NCBI GenBank assembly: GCA_951828515.1
Contig: OX639992.1
Location: 3,450,217-3,514,216, forward strand
Reading direction: 5' to 3'
Source: an uncultured Poribacteria bacterium
GTDB lineage: Bacteria > Poribacteria > WGA-4E > WGA-3G
Length of the DNA: 64,000 nt
Below, piece by piece: positions 17,847 to 27,052 of the stretch (positions within the stretch are counted from its first letter, which is position 1; each line of letters begins with the position of its first letter). The position numbers were made by a program, and so were the translations under genes. The notes beneath the pieces are model-generated. The model saw nothing but the letters and a program-made list of their open reading frames with translations, was not told the DNA's origin and did no database searches.

Positions 17847-18878
17847 CTATGATTCAAACTCGTAAGGCACTGTTTCTGCCTGATGTGTCTTGGCAGATTT
17901 TTCCGCCAAATCCATGATAGCGATGACACGGCGCGCCGACTCCGGTGTCACAAGCAATGGCGTGCCATCGTTTAAATGTGCAACGATATTCTCATAGTAG
18001 GTAGGTCCGGGTCTACGATGGTAACCGACCTGCTGCTCTTTCGGATGTCCTTCGACTTCGGATAAGACCTTAAACCCGCCATCTTCGGCGGTAATCGCGC
18101 CGTGTGAACCGAGCAGTTTCCACCGCTCGCCACCAATTTTCGCGATGTTAGACATCTGGATATTCGCCGCCGCTCCATCCGCTACGACCTCTCCGCCTGC
18201 AAACCGAACAATGGCTTGAACATGGTCCTCGTTGGTAATATCGTCCCAGACGAGATTCGGTTGATAGAAGCCGGTGACATTGATCATCGGTGTCTCAATG
18301 ATATTGAGTAGCCAATCGAGGTAGTGGGCACCCCAGTCGTAGAATTGTCCACCCGAGATCGCTTTGACGCTCCGCCACCAATCTGGATTGGGTCTACCAT
18401 AGCCGCCACCCCACATCTCAACGCTAAAAACTTTGCCGATAACACCGGAGTGAACGAGTTCACGAAGCGTCCAAAAGTCGGCATCCCACCGTCGGTTGTG
18501 ATGAACGGACAACATAACGTCATTCTCTTCGGCGGTCGTAATCATTTCGGTGGCTTCTGCGATTGTGACGCACATCGGCTTCTCGACAACGACATGCTTA
18601 CCTGCTTTAAGGCTCGCTACAGTGGGACCACAGTGCAGGCTATGCGGGAGGACATTCGCGATAAGATTGACGCCATCGTCCGCATTGAGTTCTTCAACCG
18701 AGTTATACGTGCGGACTCCCGGAAAATCCTCTTTCGCAGCTTCTGTTCGTTCCGGATCAATGTCACAGATGGCAACACATTCAATGCCGTCTGTATTTTT
18801 CATCATGTTTGCATGGGCTCTGCCCATATTAAATGCCGCTCCGTAGCCGAGGACGGCACCTTTGATGGTTTCTGCCAT
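17847..18878 (-). CDS. Gfo/Idh/MocA-family oxidoreductase
   Basis: NAD(P)-dependent sugar oxidoreductase (343 aa). N-terminal Rossmann fold (IKGAVLGYGAAFNMGRAHANMM, VAICDIDPERTEAAKEDF), the family motif GKHVVVEKPMCVTIAEATEMI with the conserved EKP lysine, and the dimerisation half with GGQFYDWGAHYLDWLLNII. I chose ATG 18878 because GGAG lies 9 bases upstream; an in-frame ATG at 18926 would add 16 unsupported residues. A possible -10 TATAAT lies on the minus strand at 18920-18915. It is operonic with the MDR dehydrogenase. Confidence 0.93.
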   Translation of the reverse strand: MAETIKGAVLGYGAAFNMGRAHANMMKNTDGIECVAICDIDPERTEAAKEDFPGVRTYNSVEELNADDGVNLIANVLPHSLHCGPTVASLKAGKHVVVEKPMCVTIAEATEMITTAEENDVMLSVHHNRRWDADFWTLRELVHSGVIGKVFSVEMWGGGYGRPNPDWWRSVKAISGGQFYDWGAHYLDWLLNIIETPMINVTGFYQPNLVWDDITNEDHVQAIVRFAGGEVVADGAAANIQMSNIAKIGGERWKLLGSHGAITAEDGGFKVLSEVEGHPKEQQVGYHRRPGPTYYENIVAHLNDGTPLLVTPESARRVIAIMDLAEKSAKTHQAETVPYEFES

Positions 18879-18978
18879 GTGTTTGGCTCCTTCTTTTTCT
18901 TGTGTGAATGCCTTATTATAACACAAACCAGAAAAATTCGCATAGAAATTACATCGGCAGCACTGGAAAGGAAACTGA

Positions 18979-19007
18979 TTGACATTTCTGAAAATTCATG
19001 ATAAACT
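18979..19007 (+). promoter_or_regulatory. Candidate sigma-70 promoter
   Basis: TTGACA (18979-18984), 17-base spacer, TAAACT (19002-19007), about 120 bases upstream of the plus-strand reductase gene at 19127. It lies in the divergent intergenic region. Confidence 0.5.
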
Positions 19008-19126
19008 CAACCGACGTTTATTGGCACAGTTACAGCGGGATCCATATACACAGTACAACTCTTAAAAGATGCGCAATCTGTGTCAATTCTATATACTATT
19101 ATTTATGAAATTCCTTGAGGTAATTT

Positions 19127-20020
19127 ATGGCAAAAGTTGGATTAATCGGGGTTGGCAACATGGGTATGGGGATGTCAAGAAACATCCTGAAAGCCGGACA
19201 TGAACTCACAGTGTATGATGTCCGCTCAGAGCCGTTGGAAACACTTGCGAAAGAGGGAGCATATACTGCAACATCGCCGCGAGAAGTGGGCGCGGCGGCA
19301 GACACTGTCTTTATCATGGTCCTGAATGTTGAACAGGTCAAGGCGGCACTTCTTACAGAAAATGGGCTTCTGGCAGGACTCAAACCAGGAGGCACAGTCA
19401 TCTGTACGGCGACAATCGGACGCTCACAGGTGATAGAGGTCGCCGAACTGGTGACAGAAAAAGGGTTTAATATTGTCGATGCCCCTGTCAGTGGCGGGGC
19501 ACCCGGGGCAGCCGCTGGAACTCTCACAATGATGGTATCGGCACCCAAGGAGACGTTTGAAGCATCGAAACCGGTGCTTGAAGCCGTCGGACGGGATATC
19601 TACCATGTTGGGGAAGAGACTGGGATGGGTCAAACCGTCAAGTCGGCACTGGCAGTCCTCATCGGTGTCACTTATGTCGGTATCTTTGAGGCACTGACGT
19701 TGGCAGTGAAGGCAGGTGTTGCACCGGAGACACTTCGCGACGTTGTCAGCACGAGTGTCGTTGGAAATTTCCTGTTCAGGGACACAACACAAAATATATT
19801 AGATCGGAATTTCAAGGGGCAGAGTAATATCGGCACAATGTATAAGGATCTCACTTTGGCGAAAAATATGGCAAGCGATTGTGGTGTACCGCTTTTCGCA
19901 GCGAGTGCCGCTTTTGAACTCTTTCAAGCGGGGAAAGCAGTAAACCCTGACGAGGATAATTGGACGATTATCAAAATCCTTGAAAATATTGCAGGTATTG
20001 AGGTCCAAAAAACGGAATAA
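19127..20020 (+). CDS. 3-hydroxyisobutyrate dehydrogenase-family reductase
   Basis: Beta-hydroxyacid dehydrogenase (297 aa). The NAD(P) site is VGLIGVGNMGMGMSRNILKAGHELTVYD; the substrate motif is DAPVSGGAPGAAAGTLTMMV; the catalytic Lys lies in VKSALAVLIGVTYVGIFEAL (GQTVKSAL). The C-terminal YKDLTLAKNMASDCGVPLFAAS is also typical. It likely oxidises a small 3-hydroxy acid such as tartronate semialdehyde or 3-hydroxyisobutyrate. SD TTGAGGTAATTT precedes the ATG. A TIM-barrel isomerase follows by 60 bases, suggesting a joint role in sugar-acid metabolism. Confidence 0.93.
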   Translation: MAKVGLIGVGNMGMGMSRNILKAGHELTVYDVRSEPLETLAKEGAYTATSPREVGAAADTVFIMVLNVEQVKAALLTENGLLAGLKPGGTVICTATIGRSQVIEVAELVTEKGFNIVDAPVSGGAPGAAAGTLTMMVSAPKETFEASKPVLEAVGRDIYHVGEETGMGQTVKSALAVLIGVTYVGIFEALTLAVKAGVAPETLRDVVSTSVVGNFLFRDTTQNILDRNFKGQSNIGTMYKDLTLAKNMASDCGVPLFAASAAFELFQAGKAVNPDEDNWTIIKILENIAGIEVQKTE

Positions 20021-20080
20021 TTGCGAGAGTGTATTTAGCATTTTGAAGCCTACAAAGACAAAGAAATTGAGAGGAATTGA

Positions 20081-20932
20081 ATGTTCAAATTGGGAACGAT
20101 CACAGATGGAATTAGTCGGGACTTCGAGTACGCACTCGATACGATGGTAGAAACTGGATTGGAATACGTTGAATTACAGTACCTTTGGGAAAAGCAGGTT
20201 GGCGATCTGACGGATGCAGACATAGAGCGAGTCAAGGCGTTAATCGAGGCACGGAATCTAAAGGTGTCGTGTATCTCGCATCACAATCTCACGGCACTTC
20301 CTGTGGATACGGCAGTTGATGCGCCGGCGTATCAAGCGCACATTGCGACGTTACAACGGTGTATCGATGTTGCCCAAGCACTCGGCACGAACCTTGTCCG
20401 AATTTTCAGCTTCCGAAAAGAGATGGTGCTTTTTGGGGCAGAACCTATTATCTCCGAAGGCGCATGGACGACACTCCTGAACAGGTTAGAGGAACCGCTG
20501 CGAATCGCCGATGCGGCGGGTATCACGCTTGTTATGGAAACCGCAATCTCCGGTAATGTGACATCGGCACATCTTGCGAGAAAGTTGATTGATGAATTAG
20601 ACGCGCCGCATCTGAAAGTCCTCTGGGATCCGTGCAGTTCCCTCTATTGTACTGAAATTCCTTATCCAGATGGGTACGAGGTTATCCGCGAGCACATCGC
20701 CCACGTTCATCTCAAGGATGGAGTTGTGAATCTCCCGGCGGCGACATTCGATTTCTGTGCGATGCGTCAAGGACAAATGGATTCTTACTACAATGACATC
20801 GTGAATGCTTTGAAACGGGACGGATACGACGGTGCGATCTCCTTAGAGAGTGTCTACACACCGGTGGGTGGGACCCGCGAGGACGGATTTCGGGAATCGC
20901 TACCGATCTTTATGGAACTCGTGGGGCGATAG
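20081..20932 (+). CDS. Sugar phosphate isomerase/epimerase-like TIM barrel
   Basis: Xylose-isomerase-like TIM-barrel protein (283 aa) of the AP-endonuclease-2 superfamily. Seen: MFKLGTITDGISRDFEYALDTMVETGLEYVELQYLW, ISHHNLTALP, LGTNLVRIFSFRKE, LVMETAISGNVTSA with a Glu metal ligand, VLWDPCSSLYC, EHIAHVHLKDG with the metal His, and GAISLESVY. It is probably a metal-dependent keto-sugar isomerase or epimerase. SD GAGAGGAATTGA is good. It is downstream of and likely cotranscribed with the reductase at 19127. Confidence 0.9.
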   Translation: MFKLGTITDGISRDFEYALDTMVETGLEYVELQYLWEKQVGDLTDADIERVKALIEARNLKVSCISHHNLTALPVDTAVDAPAYQAHIATLQRCIDVAQALGTNLVRIFSFRKEMVLFGAEPIISEGAWTTLLNRLEEPLRIADAAGITLVMETAISGNVTSAHLARKLIDELDAPHLKVLWDPCSSLYCTEIPYPDGYEVIREHIAHVHLKDGVVNLPAATFDFCAMRQGQMDSYYNDIVNALKRDGYDGAISLESVYTPVGGTREDGFRESLPIFMELVGR

Positions 20933-20939
20933 CAAGACT

Positions 20940-21072
20940 TATAGTAAAACCCACAGTTACTTGGACATTGACAGTAGGCGAGAGAAACACCCAAGCAAAA
21001 ACACCTCGCCAGCGGAAACTTTGGGGTTTGGTTCGCTGAACAACTACCTACATATTTTCCAGCTTTACTATA
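20940..21072. mobile_element. MITE, TIR TAT(A/G)GTAAAACC family
   Basis: Left end TATAGTAAAACCC and right end AGCTTTACTATA are inverted repeats. The interior holds the CCCAAGCAAAAACACC motif and half of the GGCGAGG hairpin (CCTCGCC). It begins 7 bases after the preceding stop codon. Confidence 0.65.
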
Positions 21073-21079
21073 AAAAGGA

Positions 21080-21120
21080 AAAGGACGCAGCCGATACATT
21101 TTGACTGCGTCCTTTCATTT
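21080..21120. terminator. Bidirectional intrinsic terminator
   Basis: AAAGGACGCAG pairs perfectly with CTGCGTCCTTT around a 14-base loop, with A-rich sequence on one side and TTTCATTTT on the other. It lies between convergent genes ending at 20932 and 21146. Confidence 0.75.
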
Positions 21121-21145
21121 TAACGATGTATAGCGAAACTAAACA

Positions 21146-22366
21146 TTACTTGGCTTTCAAACTTCCCCAAGTTGTGAAGAGTTTCCCGGTAGGTTCGACG
21201 GAAACGAAATTAGCCCCGATAGACCATGTGCCACCGACACCGGCGAACATGCTCCAACCACCGCCGCGTTCACTGACCTTTACCAACAGGACATTAGGCC
21301 CGTCAACGAGGTTAACTTCGAAATCATCTTGGAAGTCGCCAGCACCACGATTGACAGCGTTTGTGTGAACGACTTCACCGTTGAGCCAGACTTTGACGGA
21401 ATCGTCACTACCGACTTTCGCCGGAACGCCATCCTGGTCTCCATCAGCGTTAAGGATGATCAGTGCGTAGGACGAATGGTCGTTGACATCACCTTCACCC
21501 AAGCCAATTTCATTGACGAGATCGTTGACGTTGTTGCCGCCTGTATCGGCGATCTCACCGACTGTCCATACCAAATCACCGACAGCATCGCCTTCACTGG
21601 CACCGTGTGTTGCGACCATATCTTCGGTAACGGTACCACTACTGGCTTCAGCGAGTGAATCTACATCGGTCGAATTCGCGCCACCTTCGCCTGCTGGCGT
21701 TGCGGCAATCACCCAGAGCCAGGGACCCGTAATTTTTCCATCTACAGCACCGGGGGCTTTATAGACAGCATTTACGTCGGCATCAACACCGGCGAACATG
21801 CTCCAGCCACCACCACGTTCACTGACCTTCACGAGTAGGAGATTATTGCCTGCTTGCAGGTCAACCTGAAATGTGTCCTGAAAATCACCAGCACCGCGGT
21901 TGACAGCGTTTGTGTGAACCACTTCACCGTTGAGCCATACCTTGACAGAGTCATCACTGCCGACTTTCATATCGACACCGCTCTGATCAGAGTCGGATTC
22001 GAGCGTGATGAGTGCATAAGACGAGTGGTCGTTGACATCGCCTTCACCCAAGCCGATCTCATTGACGAGATCGTTGACGTTGTTACCGCCGGTTTCGGCA
22101 ATTTCGCCAAGCGTCCATACCAAGTCGCCGACAGCGTCGCCTTCGCTGGCACCGTTGTTCGCGACCATCTCTTCGGTAACGTCACCACCGCTGGCTTCAG
22201 CAAGTGAATCCACATCGGTAGCAGCCGCTCCACCTTGACCTGCTTCGGTCGGGGCAATCATCCAGAGCCACGGACCTGTAATTTTATCTTGGGCATCGGC
22301 AGTTTGTGCCATAACAAAAAGTGCTATGAGACATGCGAACCCTATTGTGAACAATTTTCTATACAT
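21146..22366 (-). CDS. Secreted protein, two tandem carbohydrate-binding-like domains, C-terminal tail
   Basis: A 406-residue secreted protein: signal MYRKLFTIGFACLIALFVMAQTADA, then two near-identical halves of about 180 residues. Each starts KITGPWLWxIA and contains DSLAEASxGxVTExMVA, GNNVNDLVNEIGLGEGDVNDHSSYAL, VGSDDSVKVWLNGEVVHTNAVNRGAGDFQD and LLVKVSERGGGWSMFAGV. The second half of each unit resembles jelly-roll carbohydrate-binding modules (the VKVWLNGE strand). It ends VSVEPTGKLFTTWGSLKAK, a tail shared with three other secreted proteins here. ATG 22366 has GGAGG 6 bases upstream. Probably exported or surface bound; ligand unknown. Confidence 0.88.
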   Translation of the reverse strand: MYRKLFTIGFACLIALFVMAQTADAQDKITGPWLWMIAPTEAGQGGAAATDVDSLAEASGGDVTEEMVANNGASEGDAVGDLVWTLGEIAETGGNNVNDLVNEIGLGEGDVNDHSSYALITLESDSDQSGVDMKVGSDDSVKVWLNGEVVHTNAVNRGAGDFQDTFQVDLQAGNNLLLVKVSERGGGWSMFAGVDADVNAVYKAPGAVDGKITGPWLWVIAATPAGEGGANSTDVDSLAEASSGTVTEDMVATHGASEGDAVGDLVWTVGEIADTGGNNVNDLVNEIGLGEGDVNDHSSYALIILNADGDQDGVPAKVGSDDSVKVWLNGEVVHTNAVNRGAGDFQDDFEVNLVDGPNVLLVKVSERGGGWSMFAGVGGTWSIGANFVSVEPTGKLFTTWGSLKAK

Positions 22367-22629
22367 GAAATCCTCCAATTAATTTTACTTTTAAATCGAA
22401 CAAAGCGAAATCAGTGCTGCCCGTTCTCGCGGGGCGGGTTGCGCCGTGATTAGGAAATCGTGGCTACAATATTACGCCGATACTTACAAAGATAGGACAA
22501 CCTCTTTAAATTAGTTTAACAAATATACCACAATTAAATCAAGCACAAAAAAATTTGTGCAGTTTTAGCCGATAAAAACGGTTCCGAATTGTGAGTTTCG
22601 GGAATGGTAATACCGGCTAAAATACCAAC

Positions 22630-23322
22630 TTAGTAAGAGCTTTTGACTTCTGCCCACTGTGTTGCTAATTTGCCAGCAGGCTCAACGGGGAGTCCCTTAA
22701 ACTCCAGGTTGTATTCCAAAGGCGCGTCAATCCCGGCGAACATGCTCCAGCCACCGCCGCGTTCACAGACTTTAACCATGAAAACGTTATCGCCTTTCTT
22801 GACATCCACTTCGAATGTGTCCTGAAAGTCGCCAGCACCGCGGTTGACAGGGTTTTTGTGAACCTCTTCACCGTTCATCCAGACCTTGACGGAATCATCA
22901 CTGCCGACACGGGCTTCAACGCCTTTCTTTGTAACCTTTGATACGGCGTTGATTACGGCGTAGGAACAATGGTCATTGACATCGCCCCCGGGTCCTAACT
23001 TAATCTTTATGAGCGTGTCGTTGATGTTGTTTCCCCCGACTGCGGCGATTTCTCCCTCAGTCCATTTGTAATTCTCGGCAAATTTGACTTTCAGAATATC
23101 CTTTGTAATACCCTGTTCTGCGACATCTTCCTCGGTCAGTTTACCCTTTGTTGCGTCGTCGATACCGTCTTCATCTGTTACGGCGGCACCGCCGCCACCA
23201 GCGGGGCTTTCGGTGATCATCCAATACCAAGGACCCTCAATTTTATCAAGGGCGGCAGCGAATTGCGCTGTAAGAAGAACGCCGATAGCACATACTGCCA
23301 AAAGCATAAATCTGCTTTTCAT
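22630..23322 (-). CDS. Secreted protein, single carbohydrate-binding-like domain, C-terminal tail
   Basis: Single-unit paralogue (230 aa) of the protein at 21146. Signal MKSRFMLLAVCAIGVLLTAQFAAA, then KIEGPWYWMITESPAGGGGAAVTDEDGID, GNNINDTLIKIKLGPGGDVNDHCSYAVI, VGSDDSVKVWMNGEEVHKNPVNRGAGDFQDTFEVDV, MVKVCERGGGWSMFAGID. It ends LPVEPAGKLATQWAEVKSSY, the shared tail. I chose ATG 23322 because GGAGG lies 5 bases upstream; the upstream in-frame ATGs add a charged stretch before the signal. It precedes the two-unit gene on the same strand with a 263-base gap. The two-unit protein probably arose by internal duplication of this type. Confidence 0.87.
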   Translation of the reverse strand: MKSRFMLLAVCAIGVLLTAQFAAALDKIEGPWYWMITESPAGGGGAAVTDEDGIDDATKGKLTEEDVAEQGITKDILKVKFAENYKWTEGEIAAVGGNNINDTLIKIKLGPGGDVNDHCSYAVINAVSKVTKKGVEARVGSDDSVKVWMNGEEVHKNPVNRGAGDFQDTFEVDVKKGDNVFMVKVCERGGGWSMFAGIDAPLEYNLEFKGLPVEPAGKLATQWAEVKSSY

Positions 23323-23436
23323 TTTTTCCTCCATGTTTTGATTATCGTTTCTATTCAATTAACGAAAATAGTTTACCATAAGTTACCAGAGAAGTCCAAT
23401 TAATTCTTTTCAATTGAATTTTAAATATCCCGTCGG

Positions 23437-23742
23437 TCATTCTGCCTGTAACTGCTTTTCGACACTGCTAACCTTATCGTCCATTGTCTGTGTTCTATCG
23501 ACCCGAGTGCCAAACTTGAGCGTCGTTGTAATTCGCGGGGCACCCATCTCATGGACGACTTCGTGACACCGCCGGATCGCGGCAAACACAACATCCCATT
23601 CGCCTTCAATGTTGGTGCCGTAAGCGTGCAGTTTTGTCTCCAAACCCGCTTCCTTCAGCACTTTTTCGCACGCAGTGACATATTTCGAGACCGAGACACC
23701 GACGCCTATTGGAACAACACAAAGATCTGCGATAACCTTCAT
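23437..23742 (-). CDS. MTH1187/YkoF-like thiamine-binding-type protein
   Basis: Small protein (101 aa) of the MTH1187 family (DUF77), ferredoxin-like proteins reported to bind thiamine or related ligands. Seen: MKVIADLCVVPIGVGVSVSKYVTACEKVL, GLETKLHAYGTNIEGEWDVVFAAIRRCHEVVHEMGAPRITTTLKFGTRVD. I chose ATG 23742 with GGAG 6 bases upstream. The gene is 10 bases after the aldo/keto reductase stop, so the pair form an operon. The role is not established; a metabolite-binding or chaperone function is inferred from the family. Confidence 0.88.
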   Translation of the reverse strand: MKVIADLCVVPIGVGVSVSKYVTACEKVLKEAGLETKLHAYGTNIEGEWDVVFAAIRRCHEVVHEMGAPRITTTLKFGTRVDRTQTMDDKVSSVEKQLQAE

Positions 23743-23752
23743 AGCGTCTCCT

Positions 23753-24691
23753 TCATCCGTTGCGTAATTGTTCCAAAATGTCGGCAGGCAAAGGCGCGGC
23801 ACCCGAAGTCGAAACCCCGTCATCAACTTGCGCTGGGGTCATCATCCCGGGAACAACACAAGAGACAGCGGGATGTGCCAAAATGAATTTGAGGGCGGCT
23901 TGTGGCAGACTTCGTGATTTATTCCGTATGATCGATTTAACCTGTTCTACCCGCTCCAGATCGGCGAGAAACTTCTCACGGGACCACGTCTTTCGATAGT
24001 CGTTCTCCGCGAAGGCGGTGTCCGGTCCGAGTTGCCCAGAGAGCAAACCCGACGATAACGGCTGTCGGACAACAACAGCGATACCGTTCTCGGAGGCGGT
24101 TTCCATCACAGGAGTTGCCATTTCTTGGGTGAGAATATTGTAGGTGAGCATCAGCGAAGAAATACCGGCTTCTTTTATTGCCTTTAGCGCGTCTGCTTCA
24201 CTACCGAGACCCATCCCATAAAAGCGAATCTTGCCCTCGGTTTTGAGTGCTTCCATTGTACTAAAAGCGTCATCCCATGCCTCCGCAGGCGGGGGTGAAT
24301 GGAATTGGTAGATGTCTATAACATCGCGCTTCAACCGTGTGAGACTCCCTTCGACTGCCATCCGAATATAATCGGGTGAGACGTTGAACGATGGATGCTC
24401 CCACCCATGGCTGATCCAACCATCAGAGTCCAATTCATAGCCGAGTTTTGTTGCGATGACAACTCTATCACCGAGTGCCGAGAAGGCTTCACCGAGGAGT
24501 CGTTCAGCGCGACCCCCTCCGTATTGGTCTGCCGTATCGTAATAGGTAACACCACTTTCAAAGGCGTATCGGAGAAGATCCACAGCGTCGGATTCACCGA
24601 TGTCTCCCCATTCACGACCTCCGAGTTCCCATGTTCCCATGCCGATTTCAGAAACGATTAATCCTGTATTTCCCAATTTGCGTTGGTGCAT
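23753..24691 (-). CDS. Aldo/keto reductase
   Basis: Aldo/keto reductase of the Tas/YajO type (312 aa). MHQRKLGNTGLIVSEIGMGTWELGG, the catalytic region TYYDTADQYGGGRAERLLGEAF, VVIATKLGYE, LKRDVIDIYQFHSPPP, IRFYGMGLGS and VSCVVPGMMTPAQVDDGV (NADP phosphate site) are visible. It is expected to act on a sugar-like aldehyde or ketone. It is the first gene of a two-gene operon with the MTH1187-like protein. SD is AAAGGGAAAAT. Confidence 0.94.
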   Translation of the reverse strand: MHQRKLGNTGLIVSEIGMGTWELGGREWGDIGESDAVDLLRYAFESGVTYYDTADQYGGGRAERLLGEAFSALGDRVVIATKLGYELDSDGWISHGWEHPSFNVSPDYIRMAVEGSLTRLKRDVIDIYQFHSPPPAEAWDDAFSTMEALKTEGKIRFYGMGLGSEADALKAIKEAGISSLMLTYNILTQEMATPVMETASENGIAVVVRQPLSSGLLSGQLGPDTAFAENDYRKTWSREKFLADLERVEQVKSIIRNKSRSLPQAALKFILAHPAVSCVVPGMMTPAQVDDGVSTSGAAPLPADILEQLRNG

Positions 24692-24902
24692 TATTTTCCC
24701 TTTCGCAAGGCACAGGACCCTGCACTACTAAAGCATTACGATTTGGATTTGATGTCCATTTTAGGGTGTTCACAATTGTTTGTCAACTATTTTGTTCCGA
24801 TCCGGAACTCGGAACCTCTCTGCATAAAAACGAATTTAGATTGACAGACCGCACTCATTTTTGATAGGATAGAGTTACTCATTAAATATGGTTAAATCTG
24901 CC

Positions 24903-25004
24903 TCGTTCCTCAACGATAGCCTGCAACAGCGGCGCAGGCTATCTGAGAGAAAGGTGCTCCAAGCATGAATCCGCCTTTGTTACTCCGCAAGGAAGAATTA
25001 AAAA
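24903..25004 (+). repeat. Dispersed hairpin-leader element, copy 3
   Basis: Hairpin GATAGCCTGCAAC...GCAGGCTATC (10-bp stem) followed by about 45 bases and the tail ACTCCGCAAGGAAGAATTAAAA ending against the ATG at 25005. In this copy the TATAAT variant is AAGAAT, while the AAGG is kept, which favours a ribosome-binding role for the tail. Confidence 0.7.
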
Positions 25005-26039
25005 ATGAAATTATTGGTTACGGGGGGTGCAGGATTTATCGGTACCAACTTCATCCGGTATTGGCTGCAACGCAATTCGGACGATGTTATCGTCAACTTT
25101 GACCGACTGACGTACGCTGGAAATCTCTCTAATCTGACGGACATGGCGGCACGCCACTCAAAGCGGTACAGGTTTGTGCACGGTGATATTCTGGACACTG
25201 CTCTTGTGGAAAACGTTCTGGAAAAAGAACGTCCAGACGTGATAGTCAATTTCGCTGCGGAGTCCCATAACAGTCGCGCGATTCTGCATCCGCGGCGTTT
25301 CTTTGAAACGAACGTGATCGGGACGCAGGTGCTACTGGATGCATCCCGGAAGTACGGCGTGCAGCGGTTTCATCACATCTCTACATGTGAGGTATATGGT
25401 GAACTTTCTTTAGACTCACCCGATAGGTTCAGCGAAGACGCGCCCTATCGTCCACAAACACCCTATAACGCCTCTAAAGCGGCAGCGGATCATCTCGTGA
25501 ACGCCTACTTCCATAGCTTCGGTATGCCGATAACGATTTCCAATTGTGCTAACAACTACGGCCCCTATCAGCATCCTGAGAAACTCATTCCGCTCTTTAC
25601 AACAAATGCGATTCAAGATTTACCGCTAACGCTCTACCGAAGCAGTCATAACCGAAGAGAATGGTTGCACGTTGAGGATCATTGCAGGGCAATCGCGGCG
25701 GTTCTTGAGCACGGCAAAATCGGCGAAACCTACAACGTCGGAAGTGGTGTGGAGAAGAGTATTGAAGAGATTAGCGATTTCATATTGGAGAGCCTTAACA
25801 AACCGCAGCATCTGAAAACTTATGTTCCTGACCGACCCGGACATGATTGTCGTTATCTCTTGGATTCGGGCAAGATCGCTCGTGATGTGGGTTGGAAACC
25901 GATTATTGCCTTTGAAGAGGGGATGCGCGAAACGATCCAATGGTACGTCGAAAATCAGGAATGGTGGCAGACAATTCAGCAGAAAACAGATAGTGAAATG
26001 ATTCAAGAGGATAAATGGGAAACGTTCTCAGAGAGGTGA
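25005..26039 (+). CDS. dTDP-glucose 4,6-dehydratase-like SDR with Cys in the active-site motif
   Basis: Extended short-chain dehydrogenase (344 aa) closest to RmlB/RfbB, which converts dTDP-glucose to dTDP-4-keto-6-deoxyglucose. GxxGxxG is TGGAGFIGTN; DRLTYAGNLSNL, VNFAAESHNSRAI, the YxxxK in PYNASKAAADHLVNAY, and NCANNYGPYQHPEKLIPLF are present. The catalytic STDEVYG of canonical RmlB is STCEVYG here, replacing the general-acid Asp with Cys. REWLHV replaces the usual RDWLYV. It may therefore be a related sugar-nucleotide epimerase or dehydratase. It heads an operon with PhyH (5-base gap) and MDR genes. Confidence 0.85.
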   Translation: MKLLVTGGAGFIGTNFIRYWLQRNSDDVIVNFDRLTYAGNLSNLTDMAARHSKRYRFVHGDILDTALVENVLEKERPDVIVNFAAESHNSRAILHPRRFFETNVIGTQVLLDASRKYGVQRFHHISTCEVYGELSLDSPDRFSEDAPYRPQTPYNASKAAADHLVNAYFHSFGMPITISNCANNYGPYQHPEKLIPLFTTNAIQDLPLTLYRSSHNRREWLHVEDHCRAIAAVLEHGKIGETYNVGSGVEKSIEEISDFILESLNKPQHLKTYVPDRPGHDCRYLLDSGKIARDVGWKPIIAFEEGMRETIQWYVENQEWWQTIQQKTDSEMIQEDKWETFSER

Positions 26040-26044
26040 AGACT

Positions 26045-27010
26045 ATGCAACTGACAGCGGAACAATTGACAACCTGGAAACGAGATGGAATAATCGTGGT
26101 GCCCAATGTGTTTTCACCGGATACAATTGCACCCGCGTTAGAAGGGATGGAGCACAATGCTTACGATGGCTTGACTTATGCCGAATATCGGGAGAAATGG
26201 GATCCGCAGCCGGACGTGTTGAAGAGTGCCTATGAGAAGAACAGCGATCTGCAACTGCTTGCTGGTCCGTTCGGTAAAGCAGTGCATTTTCCGACAGGCT
26301 TGGAAGCACTGGATACGCTCATTGAAAACGAGACGTATCTCACAATCGCACAGCAATTGTTAGGCACGGAAGAAATTCGACTCGGTTATGGACAAATATT
26401 TCTCCGAGAAGGGCTCACCGATAGCCGGCACAGTGAACATCCGTGGCAGGGGTATCATATTGACAATGCAACGAATTCCGCCTTGCCACCACATCCGGAT
26501 TGGCAACGTTACGGATATATTTTGTCCGCAATCTTCCTACACGACATCGAGGTAGATGGGGCGCCGATGCTCGTCTGTCCAGGTTCACAGAACCAATTGG
26601 ATAAAATATGGGCGAAGTATCCCGGTAGAGCAGGCGGAATGGGTATACCTGACCTACGTGAATTTAAAGGTGAACTCGCAGATCCGGTTCCTCTTACGGC
26701 GAAAGCGGGAAGTGTTGCATTCCGTTCCAGTTATTTGGTTCACGCAGCACAGCCGTTTCAGAACAAGAGCAGACAGCGTGGGTGGATGGGGTATCATTTC
26801 CATCGCGCCGACAATGCTGATTGGTGTAAAACGACGCGTCCTGTGCCGGGGTGGAGTAGCCCAAACTACATGAAGTTTGTTATAAGGACGACCCCTGCCG
26901 TGCGACGCGTTTTGGGGTGGCCCGCTCCTGGTGATGCATACTACACACCGGAAGCTCTTGCACGTCTTGAGGATGCATATCCCGGGATTAATTTGGAACC
27001 TTACCAGTAG
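26045..27010 (+). CDS. Phytanoyl-CoA dioxygenase family protein
   Basis: Fe(II)/2-oxoglutarate-dependent oxygenase of the PhyH family (321 aa). N-terminal QLTAEQLTTWKRDGIIVVPNVFSPD is typical. The iron facial triad is visible as HxD in GYHIDNATN and the distal His in SYLVHAAQPFQNKSRQRGWMGYHF; the latter Arg would bind 2-oxoglutarate. ATG 26045 has GAGAGGTG upstream and begins 5 bases after the previous stop; ATG 26015 overlaps the preceding gene and is less likely. Substrate unknown; family members hydroxylate diverse small molecules. It is in an operon with an rmlB-like gene and an MDR reductase. Confidence 0.92.
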   Translation: MQLTAEQLTTWKRDGIIVVPNVFSPDTIAPALEGMEHNAYDGLTYAEYREKWDPQPDVLKSAYEKNSDLQLLAGPFGKAVHFPTGLEALDTLIENETYLTIAQQLLGTEEIRLGYGQIFLREGLTDSRHSEHPWQGYHIDNATNSALPPHPDWQRYGYILSAIFLHDIEVDGAPMLVCPGSQNQLDKIWAKYPGRAGGMGIPDLREFKGELADPVPLTAKAGSVAFRSSYLVHAAQPFQNKSRQRGWMGYHFHRADNADWCKTTRPVPGWSSPNYMKFVIRTTPAVRRVLGWPAPGDAYYTPEALARLEDAYPGINLEPYQ

Positions 27011-27052
27011 GTATTCGATCCCAGAAATATAAAAAAACAAAAAGGACTGTTT

